From PALSA-1006 sp964571195 (GTDB lineage: Bacteria; Pseudomonadota; Gammaproteobacteria; Burkholderiales; Gallionellaceae), in contig CAZNAD010000001.1 in assembly GCA_964571195.1 (NCBI GenBank), forward strand, positions 186,001 to 250,000: 64,000 nucleotides of DNA. The letters run 5' to 3'. Below, in pieces: positions 1 to 7,318 of this stretch. The notes below the pieces were generated by a model that had not been told where the DNA came from, ran no database searches, and saw nothing but the letters and a program-made list of their open reading frames with translations. The translations under genes and the position numbers were made by a program. Position 1 is the stretch's first letter, and each line of letters starts with the position of its first letter.

Positions 1-132
1 GCCAACATCAACAAGCAGCTTGGTAACGGTATTGATGGAGCAATCAGCGATGCGAGAGGTGGCGCGCATTGAGTTGCCTTCAACTAGTAAGTTTAGGATT
101 TGTGCGCGTTTTTCAATTGGCAGTACGTTCAT
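1..132 (-). CDS. IS1-family transposase, N-terminal fragment cut by the window edge
   Basis: Reading the minus strand from the ATG at 132 gives 44 codons that run off the left edge without a stop. The peptide begins MNVLPIEKRAQILNLLVEGN and continues with a helix-turn-helix-like stretch (SMRATSRIADCSINTVTKLL). This opening is typical of IS1-type transposase / InsA-like proteins, in which the N-terminal part binds the element's terminal repeats. Only the start is present, so intactness of the element cannot be judged. It lies divergent from the P63C gene, and its right end should fall between 133 and about 250. An inverted pair at 142-149 (ctcaagca) and 168-175 (tgcttgag) is there, but I could not confirm it as an IS terminus. 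Family assignment rests on remembered sequence similarity. Confidence 0.8.
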   Translation of the reverse strand, partial: MNVLPIEKRAQILNLLVEGNSMRATSRIADCSINTVTKLLVDVG

Positions 133-187
133 GACAACCCCCTCAAGCATCGTTCATGTTGAAATTGTGCTTGAGCAAACCATTTTA

Positions 188-252
188 TGCAAGCATATTT
201 AGAATAAATTTGTGCTTGCATTTTGTTATTCGGCAAATGATAATGCAAGCAC
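188..252 (+). promoter_or_regulatory. Promoter with operator-like inverted repeats before the P63C gene
   Basis: A sigma70-like promoter can be read as TTGCAT at 217-222 and GATAAT at 239-244, with a 16-bp spacer. An 11-bp perfect inverted repeat sits on it: GTGCTTGCATT at 212-222 overlaps the -35 element, and AATGCAAGCAC at 242-252 overlaps the -10 element. A third copy of the core TGCAAGCA is at 188-195. This arrangement suggests repression by a dimeric protein that bridges the two sites. The regulator is unknown and could be the downstream gene itself. Confidence 0.55.
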
Positions 253-275
253 GTTAATTTTATGGAGTGCATGCA

Positions 276-1262
276 ATGAACAATGAGATCAAAGGAAAAG
301 CTAAAGGGGGTGTAGCGAGAGCCGCAAAGCTAACACCAGAGCAAAGATCGCAGATCGCCAGAAATGCAGCGAATGCGCGTCACTCACTGCACAAACCACT
401 AGAGGCAATTCGCAAAGGAAACTTCAAGGATGACTTTGGATTTGATGCTGAGTGCTACGTTCTAAATGACGAAAACAAAACGGCAGTCATGAGTCAGAGA
501 GGCATGGCTATTGCCCTTGGATTGAAAAGCACCAGCGGAGCGGCGCTTACCAATCTTGTTAAAACAAGGGCAATCGCAAATACATCCATGGGTGCGGATT
601 TGCTTGAAAAGCTGTCAAAGCCATTGATATTCAAGGGGCTTACCATGGGCGTGAATATGCCGCCTCCGCGTCAGGCTAACGGGTTTGATGTGGCTCTATT
701 GATTGATATATGCAAAGCCATTATTGAGGCAAAAAATAACGGTTCGCTTCATGATGCGCATGATGGTGTTGTAAAACAGGCGAACATTATTCTTGGCGCA
801 ACAGCAAAACTTGGAATACAGACCCTTGTTTACAAAATAACTGGATACGATGCCTCGAAAGAAGAGGTTATCGCGGCATTCAAGGCATTTGTTCAAGAAG
901 AGGCAAAAAAATACGAAAAGGAATTTCCTCCTGAACTTTACCTTGAGTGGGCTAGACTATACTCAATTACAACGCCATTGCGCGGAAGATCATGGAAGCA
1001 TAAGCATCTTACGGTCGATCATGTGTACTATCCACTAGCCAAAAGCAATGGGAAACTTCTTGGCCTGCTACGTGAAGCCAGAGCAACAGACGGAGAAGGA
1101 AAGAAGCTATTTCAGTTTCTAAATGAAGTTGGCACTAGAGCTTTACGTATGCATCTAGGCAGAATATTAGAAATGGCCGAGTCGTCACCAGATGTAGCAA
1201 CTTACGAGGCAAAAGTTGCAGAACGATTTGGAGGACAGCAGGAAATTAATTTCCCCACCTAA
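276..1262 (+). CDS. P63C domain-containing protein
   Basis: 328 aa. The ATG at 276 is chosen because GGAG at 264-267 lies 8 bases upstream; an in-frame GTG at 267 lacks a suitable site. Residues about 5-34 form a Gly/Ala/Arg module (GGVARAAKLTPEQRSQIARN) that recurs at the C-terminus of the neighbouring small gene. Residues about 205-310 match the P63C domain: a Tyr-x-x-Glu-Phe-Pro-Pro-Glu opening, a Tyr-Pro-Leu-Ala core segment, and a closing Leu-x-x-His-Leu-x-x-Ile helix. P63C proteins are found in phages and accessory regions and have no established biochemical role. Base composition is AT-richer than the core genes further right, and neighbours are an IS fragment and an Abi-alpha gene, so horizontal origin is likely. 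Its 3' end overlaps the convergent small gene by 17 bp. Confidence 0.75.
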   Translation: MNNEIKGKAKGGVARAAKLTPEQRSQIARNAANARHSLHKPLEAIRKGNFKDDFGFDAECYVLNDENKTAVMSQRGMAIALGLKSTSGAALTNLVKTRAIANTSMGADLLEKLSKPLIFKGLTMGVNMPPPRQANGFDVALLIDICKAIIEAKNNGSLHDAHDGVVKQANIILGATAKLGIQTLVYKITGYDASKEEVIAAFKAFVQEEAKKYEKEFPPELYLEWARLYSITTPLRGRSWKHKHLTVDHVYYPLAKSNGKLLGLLREARATDGEGKKLFQFLNEVGTRALRMHLGRILEMAESSPDVATYEAKVAERFGGQQEINFPT

Positions 1263-1497
1263 CTTTCGCCGCTTTCTTTGCAATCTCTGATCGCTGCTCC
1301 GGTGTAAGACTTTCTGCACGAGCCTTCCCGCCTATCTTTCCCCCAAGCCGCCCGAGTTCTACGGCGGCTTGATTCTTTTGTGCTGGCGGTGGAGTAATAG
1401 GGGCTTCGCCAGTCGCTTCATCTACGATGCGCTTGGCGAGTTGGTTCATATCTAGTTTGCTTGAGCGTTTAGGCATGGCGCGAATGGTACACGTCAT
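1246..1497 (-). CDS. Small hypothetical protein with GGKARA / LTPEQRSEIA C-terminal module
   Basis: 83 aa from the ATG at 1497, which has GGAAAG about 8 bases upstream; an alternative ATG at 1476 (MPKRSSKLD) resembles the start of related proteins but has no visible ribosome-binding site. Residues about 8-30 hold a basic N-terminus and a DMNQLAKRIVDEATGE segment. A proline-rich linker follows, then the C-terminal GGKARAESLTPEQRSEIAKK module. Proteins of this shape are widespread, often mislabelled histone-like, and have no assigned function. The C-terminal module is nearly the same as the N-terminal module of the convergent P63C protein, with which its 3' end overlaps by 17 bp. A partner relationship is inference. 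Confidence 0.6.
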   Translation of the reverse strand: MTCTIRAMPKRSSKLDMNQLAKRIVDEATGEAPITPPPAQKNQAAVELGRLGGKIGGKARAESLTPEQRSEIAKKAAKVRWGN

Positions 1498-1524
1498 GAA
1501 GTGTACTTTCCAGACATGTGGATT

Positions 1525-2127
1525 TCAAACTGAGACACTACCAAGCCGCGCGAGATTAGCTAGCGCCAGTTTAATTTCATCCGAAGGGTCGGTGAGTTCT
1601 TCATAGCGCTTTCCTACGGCCACTTCAAATGGCAAACGTCCTACCTCCACTCCGTCATGTTGAATATCTTCGAATGGAAGTGAATATATTTGCAACAGAA
1701 TGGAGGCTTCCTGCGGAGTAATCTGCTCAAGAATTTCAATGTAGGCTCGCTGCAAATTGACATGACTCAGAGCATTGGCGGCATTTACAAGCAAGCGAGC
1801 CCAAATATCTTGCAAGGTATCGTCATCTTCCAGAGAGGCCGCTTCGAGAAGTGGAATTGCAAGCTTCAGCGGAATGGGTCTAGTAGGTTGAGATAAACCA
1901 ATTTCTTTTAATAACTGCTCAGCACGTTGCATCAGTCTGACTTGGCGTTCCCATCGCATATATTTGAGCTTATCTTCAAATATACCCATTCCTTGTTCGA
2001 TAGAACCCGCAACATATCGAGAAATGAACCCGCCAAATTTCTCCCCAGCATCAATAGCTTTTCCGGTTGTCTTGGCAAGTTCTTGAACGGCCTTTGCCGT
2101 CTCAGAAACAGGATTTTCTTCTCTCAT
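1525..2127 (-). CDS. Abi-alpha (DUF4393-type) family protein, putative abortive infection
   Basis: 200 aa from the ATG at 2127 (a TTG two codons earlier is possible; neither has a strong ribosome-binding site). The N-terminal third is helical (ETAKAVQELAKTTGKAID), followed by a segment with FEDKLKYMRWERQVRLMQRA and RPIPLKLAIPLLEAASLEDD, and then LQDIWARLLVNAANA and AYIEILEQITPQEASILLQI. These are hallmarks of the Abi-alpha family, named for a lactococcal abortive infection protein. No catalytic residues are known for the family. The gene begins only 15 bp after the aroC stop on the same strand, so it may be read through from aroC. Its composition is AT-richer than aroC, which fits later acquisition. 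A role in phage defence is inferred from the family name and its neighbours. Confidence 0.75.
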   Translation of the reverse strand: MREENPVSETAKAVQELAKTTGKAIDAGEKFGGFISRYVAGSIEQGMGIFEDKLKYMRWERQVRLMQRAEQLLKEIGLSQPTRPIPLKLAIPLLEAASLEDDDTLQDIWARLLVNAANALSHVNLQRAYIEILEQITPQEASILLQIYSLPFEDIQHDGVEVGRLPFEVAVGKRYEELTDPSDEIKLALANLARLGSVSV

Positions 2128-2142
2128 ATACAATCACGTCAG

Positions 2143-3237
2143 CTAGCGAATCTTTGGTGTCCCACACACCACATCCCCACACTGCGCCCGATGCCGCAAC
2201 GCATGATCAATCAACACCAACGCCACCATCGCTTCCGCGATCGGCGTAGCGCGTATCCCCACACAAGGATCATGCCGTCCCTCGGTGGAAACCTTCACCG
2301 CTTCGCCCGCTTTGTTGATGGAGTTTCGTTCGATGCGGATACTCGAAGTCGGTTTGATGGCGTAGTGGGCAACGATGTCTTGGCCGGTGGAGATGCCGCC
2401 GAGGATGCCGCCCGCGTGGTTGCTGAGGAAGCCGTTGGGGCTGAGTTCGTCGCCGTGTTGGCTGCCGCGCTGGGTGACGCAATCAAAGCCCGCGCCGATC
2501 TCCACACCTTTTACGGCGTTGATGCCCATCAGGGCGTGGGCGATGTCGGCATCGAGGCGGTCGAACACCGGTTCGCCCCAACCTACCGGTACGTTGTGCG
2601 CCACCACGGCGAGTTTTGCGCCGATGGAGTCGCCGGATTGGCGCAACTTGTCCATGTAGTCTTCCAGTTGGCCGATGTAGGTGGCGTCGGCCACGAAGAA
2701 GCTGTTGCCTTCTGCCGTCACGTCGCCCCAGCTCTTGAACGGGATCTCGATCTCGCCGAGTTGCGCGAGGTAGCCGCGCACTTCCACGCCGTAGGTCTCG
2801 ATCAGCCATTTCTTAGCGATGGCACCTGCGGCGACACGTCCTGCCGTTTCGCGTGCCGAGGCTCTGCCGCCGCCGCGATAGTCGCGGATGCCGTATTTCT
2901 GCCAGTAGGTGTAGTCGGCGTGGCCGGGGCGGAAGGTGTCGGCGATGTCGCCGTAGTCTTTGCTGCGCTGGTCTTCGTTGCGGATGAGCAGGGCGATGGG
3001 GGTGCCGGTGGTCTTGCCTTCGAATACGCCGGAGAGGATCTCCACGGTGTCGGATTCGCGGCGCTGGGTGACGTGACGCGAGGTGCCGGGCTTGCGGCGA
3101 TCCAGCTCGGGCTGGATGTCAGCTGCGCTCAGGGCCATTCCCGGCGGGCAGCCGTCAACGATGCAGCCGATGGCCGCGCCGTGTGATTCGCCGAAAGAAG
3201 TGACCGTGAAGAGGGTGCCGAAAGTGTTTCCAGACAT
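2143..3237 (-). CDS. aroC: Chorismate synthase
   Basis: 364 aa, normal length for the family. It converts 5-enolpyruvylshikimate-3-phosphate to chorismate, the last common step of aromatic amino acid, folate and quinone synthesis, using reduced FMN in the cytoplasm. The signature regions are visible: GTLFTVTSFGESHG at residues 7-20, RRKPGTSRHVTQRRESD at about 47-63, and RGGGRASARETAGRVAAG at about 120-137. The start at 3237 gives the usual MSGNTFG opening. It is monocistronic or followed by the Abi-alpha gene 15 bp downstream. Upstream (3238-3365) is a short gap shared with divergent tatD. Confidence 0.97.
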   Translation of the reverse strand: MSGNTFGTLFTVTSFGESHGAAIGCIVDGCPPGMALSAADIQPELDRRKPGTSRHVTQRRESDTVEILSGVFEGKTTGTPIALLIRNEDQRSKDYGDIADTFRPGHADYTYWQKYGIRDYRGGGRASARETAGRVAAGAIAKKWLIETYGVEVRGYLAQLGEIEIPFKSWGDVTAEGNSFFVADATYIGQLEDYMDKLRQSGDSIGAKLAVVAHNVPVGWGEPVFDRLDADIAHALMGINAVKGVEIGAGFDCVTQRGSQHGDELSPNGFLSNHAGGILGGISTGQDIVAHYAIKPTSSIRIERNSINKAGEAVKVSTEGRHDPCVGIRATPIAEAMVALVLIDHALRHRAQCGDVVCGTPKIR

Positions 3238-3365
3238 GATGTTGTCTCGCTAAAAGAGTGCGCGGAGTTTAACATAGCGTCCCTTTTCAGGAATCTGGAA
3301 TCACCGTCTGGCGCGGCGAATGCTTTTGCGGCTGAAGCCGCTGCGACACAATGCGGAAATTATTG

Positions 3366-4319
3366 ATGTTCATCGACACCCACTGCCATCTCGACGCAAC
3401 CGAATTCGACGGCGCACAGGCCGAGGTCATCCGCAACGCGCAGGCTGCGGGTGTCGGGTGCATCGTGGTGCCGTCGGTGCATCGCGCCGATTTTGAGGCG
3501 GTGCGCGAGTTGTGCGGGCGCGATCCGGTTTGTGCCCCCGCTTATGGTATCCATCCGATGTATGTGGCTGACGCCATGCCGGACGATCTGACGGTGTTGC
3601 GTGAATATCTGACCCAACACAGGCCGGTCGCGCTGGGTGAGATCGGCATGGATTTCTTCGTTAAGCACTATGATCGTGCGCGCCAGGAATATTTTTTCAC
3701 CGAGCAGTTGAAACTGGCGCAGGAGTTCGAGCTGCCGGTGCTGCTGCATGTACGCCGTGCCGTGGATGTGATTCTCAAGTTGCTGCGCGAATCTTATGGA
3801 CGCGGCGGCCCCGCTTCGTCAGGCTCAGGACAGGCTTCGACTTCGCTCAGGACAGGTATCGCGCATGCCTTTAACGGCAGCCGCCAGCAGGCAGAGGAAT
3901 TCATCAAGCTCGGTTTTAAACTCGGCTTCGGTGGCGCGATGACTTATACACGCGCTACCAAGTTGCGCGAATTGGCCGCGACGTTGCCGCTGGAAAGCAT
4001 CGTGTTGGAGACCGACGCGCCGGATATCGCACCGGAATTTCTGGAGCGCGGTTTGCCCAACGGGCAAGCCCGTTCCCTCTCTCCTAACTCTCTCCCACAA
4101 GCGGGCGAGAGGGACGAGGCCTTGCTCCGCAAGAAATTAGTTAACGAGCCGCAATATCTGCCGCACATCGCGCAGACTTTGGCCGATCTGCGCGGGATGT
4201 CGCTGGACGAGGTCGCTGCCGTGACAACCGCGAATGCGCTGAGTGTGCTGCCAAGACTTAATGATTTCACCACTGAGACACAGAGAAAATCAACAACCTT
4301 GAGTCGTACTCTGCACTAA
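3366..4319 (+). CDS. tatD: TatD-family metal-dependent DNase with in-frame repeat insertions
   Basis: 317 aa from the ATG at 3366 (MFIDTHCHLD); an ATG at 3351 would add five residues. TatD enzymes are TIM-barrel nucleases of the amidohydrolase superfamily. The metal ligands are in place: THCH near residue 5, Glu in ALGEIGMDFF, His in VLLHVRRA and HAFNGS, and Asp in LETDAPD. The usual length is about 255-265 residues. The excess comes from three stretches that look like translated intergenic repeats: about 19 residues at 3805-3860 with two copies of gctcaggacagg; about 30 residues around 4060-4140 including a C/T-rich plus gcgggcgagaggg element; and a C-terminal tail around 4270-4319. The frame stays open throughout, so the gene may be functional with these loops, or may be decaying. 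Confidence 0.85.
   Translation: MFIDTHCHLDATEFDGAQAEVIRNAQAAGVGCIVVPSVHRADFEAVRELCGRDPVCAPAYGIHPMYVADAMPDDLTVLREYLTQHRPVALGEIGMDFFVKHYDRARQEYFFTEQLKLAQEFELPVLLHVRRAVDVILKLLRESYGRGGPASSGSGQASTSLRTGIAHAFNGSRQQAEEFIKLGFKLGFGGAMTYTRATKLRELAATLPLESIVLETDAPDIAPEFLERGLPNGQARSLSPNSLPQAGERDEALLRKKLVNEPQYLPHIAQTLADLRGMSLDEVAAVTTANALSVLPRLNDFTTETQRKSTTLSRTLH
3818..3856 (+). repeat. Short repeat element inside tatD (two gctcaggacagg copies)
   Basis: The 12-mer gctcaggacagg occurs at 3823-3834 and again at 3845-3856, separated by cttcgacttc. This composition resembles intergenic repeats seen in many betaproteobacteria and is foreign to TatD family sequence. It is translated in frame as Ser/Gly-rich residues between two conserved blocks of the enzyme. 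Confidence 0.6.
4075..4113 (+). repeat. Intergenic-type repeat (ccctctcc...gcgggcgagaggg) inside tatD
   Basis: The stretch starts ccctctctcctaactctctc and ends cacaagcgggcgagaggg, and its arms (ccctctc / gagaggg) can pair. Relatives of the same element type lie between genes at 24799-24962 and 53513-53550. Here it sits in the tatD reading frame between the catalytic Asp region and the C-terminal helix. Confidence 0.6.
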
Positions 4320-4341
4320 CCCGACCTACCCACAAATTTCC

Positions 4342-5082
4342 ATGCCAAACACTATCCCCTCCCAATTCACCCGTACCCACATCCTCCTCGGCGACGAGGG
4401 GTTGCGCTTACTCAATAGCAAACACATCTTCATCGCCGGATTGGGCGGAGTCGGTTCGTATTGTGCCGAGGCGATGGCACGTGCCGGCATCGGGCGTATC
4501 ACACTGCTGGACCACGACAAGGTGGTGGCCAGCAACATCAACCGCCAATTGCCCGCGCTGTTTTCCACGGTGGGGCAGTCCAAGGCCGAACTGATGCGCG
4601 CCCGTATCGCCGATATCAATCCTGACTGTCAGGTCACCGTGTTGACCGATTTCCTCGGTATCGAAAACGTCAACCAATTGGTGCCCGCCGATGTCGATTA
4701 CGTGATGGACTGCATTGATTCGCTGTCGTGCAAGGTGGCGCTGGTGGTGGAAAGTTATAAGCGCGGTCTAAACGTGGCTTCGAGCATGGGGGCGGGCAAC
4801 CGCCGCGATCCGACCCGTATCAAAGTGGCCGACATCAGCAAGACCGAGATGTGTCCACTGGCGCGGGAGATGCGCAAACGCCTGCGCGACGAAGCGGTCT
4901 ATGAGGGCGTGCTCACCGTGTATTCGGACGAATATCCCAGCGCCCCTCTCCCGCCCGAACCGACCAGCCGGGGCCGCCCCCGCGCAGTGAACGGCACCAT
5001 CAGCTACATGCCGCCGTTGTTCGGCTTCATGCTGGCCGGGGCTGTCATTCAGCGTTTGCTGGAAGCAGAAAAACCGGACTGA
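4342..5082 (+). CDS. tcdA: tRNA threonylcarbamoyladenosine dehydratase
   Basis: 246 aa, an E1/ThiF-like enzyme that uses ATP to convert t6A37 of ANN-decoding tRNAs to cyclic ct6A. The nucleotide-binding loop is GLGGVGSYCAEA near residue 34, followed by RITLLDHDKVVASNINRQ, the conserved arginine/asparagine strip. DCIDSLSCKVAL and the C-terminal GTISYMPPLFGFMLAG segment are typical of the CsdL/YgdL family. The start at 4342 lies 22 bp after the tatD stop, so the two may be co-transcribed. Downstream lies the duplicated tail of yjgA, convergent to this gene. Confidence 0.93.
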   Translation: MPNTIPSQFTRTHILLGDEGLRLLNSKHIFIAGLGGVGSYCAEAMARAGIGRITLLDHDKVVASNINRQLPALFSTVGQSKAELMRARIADINPDCQVTVLTDFLGIENVNQLVPADVDYVMDCIDSLSCKVALVVESYKRGLNVASSMGAGNRRDPTRIKVADISKTEMCPLAREMRKRLRDEAVYEGVLTVYSDEYPSAPLPPEPTSRGRPRAVNGTISYMPPLFGFMLAGAVIQRLLEAEKPD

Positions 5083-5093
5083 GCGTAACGGCC

Positions 5094-5160
5094 TTACACC
5101 TGAGTTTCGGGAATGATGTCTCTGAGTACCTGAAAGATTTCGCGGTAGCTCTTAGGAGGG
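5094..5160 (-). repeat. Duplicated 3' end of yjgA (remnant)
   Basis: The 67-bp stretch 5094-5160 is a near copy of 5230-5296, the last codons and stop of yjgA, with only a handful of differences. The two copies start 136 bp apart, so they are in different frames. Read on the minus strand, the remnant still encodes PPKSYREIFQVLRDIIPETQ and ends in TAA. The bases between copies show no gene. It looks like a partial tandem duplication. Confidence 0.85.
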
Positions 5161-5229
5161 TTGCTCTGACGCGGTGGGGCGTAGCCCGCTGGTGCGGGAA
5201 GAGCAAACGAGCCTCCGGTCTGAGCGTGC

Positions 5230-5745
5230 TTAAGCTTGAGTTTCGGGGATGATGTCTCTGAGCACCTGAAATATCTCGCGGTAGCTCTTAGGAGGCTTCG
5301 CCAGTTCTTTCTCTTTCAGCGCGTTGCGGATCAGCGTGCGCAGGTGTTGGGCATCGGCTTGTGGGTGGGCGGCAAGCAGTTCGGTGAGTGCGTTCGGTTC
5401 TTCCAGCAGGCGGTCGCGCCAGCGTTCGACCTGGTGCAGCCAGGCGATATGTTGTTTGGAGGTGCCGTTCCATATTTCCAGTTTGGCCACGATGGGCGCG
5501 GGATCGACGTCGCGCATCAGCCTGCCGATGTATTGCATCTGGCGGCTGATGGCGCCGAACTTGGTGATGCGTTTCACCTCGTTGATCGCGTCGCGCAGGT
5601 TCTCCGGCAGATCCAGCTCGTTGAGCTGATCCTTGTTCAGCGCAGCCAGTTGTTCGCCGAGATCCTGCAATTCGAGCATCTGTTTCTTGATCTTGGTCTT
5701 GCTTGGTGGGAGTTCTTCGAGGTCGTCGTCTTGGTGCTTATTCAT
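5230..5745 (-). CDS. yjgA: YjgA / DUF615 ribosome-associated protein
   Basis: 171 aa. YjgA proteins associate with the large ribosomal subunit during late assembly; this is known for the E. coli protein. Visible features are an acidic N-terminus (DDDLEELPPSKTKIKKQM), the stretch LQDLGEQLAALNKDQL, the family motif ITKFGAISRQMQYIGRLMRD near residues 77-96, and a C-terminal segment KSYREIFQVLRDI. The gene is divergent from pmbA, an arrangement common in proteobacteria. Its 3' end is duplicated just downstream. Confidence 0.92.
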   Translation of the reverse strand: MNKHQDDDLEELPPSKTKIKKQMLELQDLGEQLAALNKDQLNELDLPENLRDAINEVKRITKFGAISRQMQYIGRLMRDVDPAPIVAKLEIWNGTSKQHIAWLHQVERWRDRLLEEPNALTELLAAHPQADAQHLRTLIRNALKEKELAKPPKSYREIFQVLRDIIPETQA

Positions 5746-5820
5746 GGCGGGGCGGAAAATATAAACGGATTGTTGATATGATAGCGCCTTCCGAGTAACC
5801 GTTCCCCGAAAAATCCGTTT

Positions 5821-7176
5821 ATGGCCGCTCCCATCTCCCCAGAATCACGTTTCTCCCACTCTCAGGAAACACTGAGAGAGATCGCGCAAGACCTGATCCG
5901 TTATGCCCGTAAACAAGGTGCCTCGGCTGCGGCTGCCGAAGTTTCGGATGGTTTCGGGCAAGGCGTGAGCGTGCGCCAGGGGGAGGTCGAGACTATCGAA
6001 TACAACCGCGACAAGGGCTTGAGCGTGTCGGTCTACATCGGCCAGCGCCGTGGCAACGCGAGCACTTCAGACTTCTCCGCGCAGGCGGTGCGCGACACGG
6101 TGGATGCGGCGCTGAACATCGCGCGTTTCACCGCCAGCGATGAATGTGCCGGGCTACCGGAGCCGGAGATGCTGGCGACCGAGTTTCCCGATCTCGACCT
6201 GTACCATCCGTGGACGCTGGATGTGGACGGGGCGATAGAATTGGCGCGCGAATGCGAGCAGGCGGCCTTTGCGACCGATAAACGGATCAAGAATTCGGAG
6301 GGCGCGACCATCAATGTGCACGAGGCCCAATTCGTCTATGCCAACAGTCTCGGCTTCGTCGGTGGCTTTCCGACCTCCCGGCACAGCGTGAGTTGTGCGG
6401 TCATCGCCGGTAAAGACGATGCGATGCAGCGCGATTATTGGTATAGCGTGGCACGTAATGCGGCGGAGATACTGAAGGTGGAAGAGGTGGGGCGTATCGC
6501 GGCGGAACGTACCGTGCGCCGTCTGAAAGGGCGCAGTCTCGCCACCGTACAATGTCCGGTGTTGTTCGAGGCACCCATCGCGGCCAGCCTGATCGGACAT
6601 TTCGTCGGCGCGGTGAGCGGTGGCAGCCTGTATCGCAAATCGTCTTTCCTGCTCGACCGCATCGGCACCCAGGTCTTTTCCCCCAACATCCGCATTGACG
6701 ATGTGCCGGATATCCGTCGCGGACTGGCGAGCAGCGCCTTCGACGACGAGGGAGTGAAGGCGCAACGCCGCACCATCGTTGACGCCGGGATGTTGAACGG
6801 TTATTTCCTCGGCAGTTATTCGGCGCGCAAGCTGGGCATGCAGACCACCGGCAATGCCGGTGGCAACCACAATCTCATCGTGCAGTCGGGGAAGCTGGAT
6901 TTCGACGGCCTGCTGAAGCAGATGGATCGCGGCCTGCTGGTGACTGAGTTGCTCGGGCACGGAGTCAATCCGGTGACTGGTGATTATTCGCGTGGCGCGG
7001 CGGGTTTCTGGGTGGAGCACGGCCAGATCCAGTATCCGGTGGAAGAGATCACCATCGCGGGAAATCTCAAAGAGATGTTCATGTCCATCGCCGCCGTCGG
7101 CAACGACGTGCTGGTACAGGGCTCGCGCCAATGCGGTTCGATATTGATCGAACGTATGTCGGTGGCAGGGCGATAG
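5821..7176 (+). CDS. pmbA: Metalloprotease PmbA (TldE-like)
   Basis: 451 aa. PmbA (TldE) partners TldD in a heteromeric metalloprotease that processes microcin-type peptides and degrades unfolded peptides such as the CcdA antitoxin. TldD carries the metal site, so the absence of an HExxH motif here is expected. Recognisable blocks are VRQGEVETIEYNRDKGLSVSV near residue 43, the RRGLASSAFDDEGV segment, TTGNAGGNHNL, and the C-terminal AAGFWVEHGQIQYPVEEITI. No tldD is in the window. The ATG at 5821 is used; the stretch before it is shared with divergent yjgA. Confidence 0.95.
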   Translation: MAAPISPESRFSHSQETLREIAQDLIRYARKQGASAAAAEVSDGFGQGVSVRQGEVETIEYNRDKGLSVSVYIGQRRGNASTSDFSAQAVRDTVDAALNIARFTASDECAGLPEPEMLATEFPDLDLYHPWTLDVDGAIELARECEQAAFATDKRIKNSEGATINVHEAQFVYANSLGFVGGFPTSRHSVSCAVIAGKDDAMQRDYWYSVARNAAEILKVEEVGRIAAERTVRRLKGRSLATVQCPVLFEAPIAASLIGHFVGAVSGGSLYRKSSFLLDRIGTQVFSPNIRIDDVPDIRRGLASSAFDDEGVKAQRRTIVDAGMLNGYFLGSYSARKLGMQTTGNAGGNHNLIVQSGKLDFDGLLKQMDRGLLVTELLGHGVNPVTGDYSRGAAGFWVEHGQIQYPVEEITIAGNLKEMFMSIAAVGNDVLVQGSRQCGSILIERMSVAGR

Positions 7177-7183
7177 TTTGGCA

Positions 7184-7231
7184 GCTTAGTCGAATGGCTA
7201 GTGGTTTCTTCAAGGCTAGGGTGAGGGAGCA
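7184..7231 (+). repeat. Dispersed repeat element (tagtcgaatggctag family)
   Basis: It contains tagtcgaatggctag at 7187-7201, also found at 53575-53589 and, inverted with one mismatch, near 24893-24907. A piece gctagggtgagggag follows. The copy lies in the 142-bp gap between convergent pmbA and the TauE gene. Confidence 0.65.
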
Positions 7232-7318
7232 CTTGTTGTATTTTCACTGGTCTTAAAATCAACCCCGTCGGACTACCCCCGATGGTGTTGTCGTTTCCAA
7301 GAGAGCAACATCAACTCT

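Noticed and set aside
1927..3186. Long plus-strand frame opposite aroC and Abi-alpha
   Set aside because: It is antisense to the clear aroC gene, shows no family motif, and arises from GC-rich third positions.
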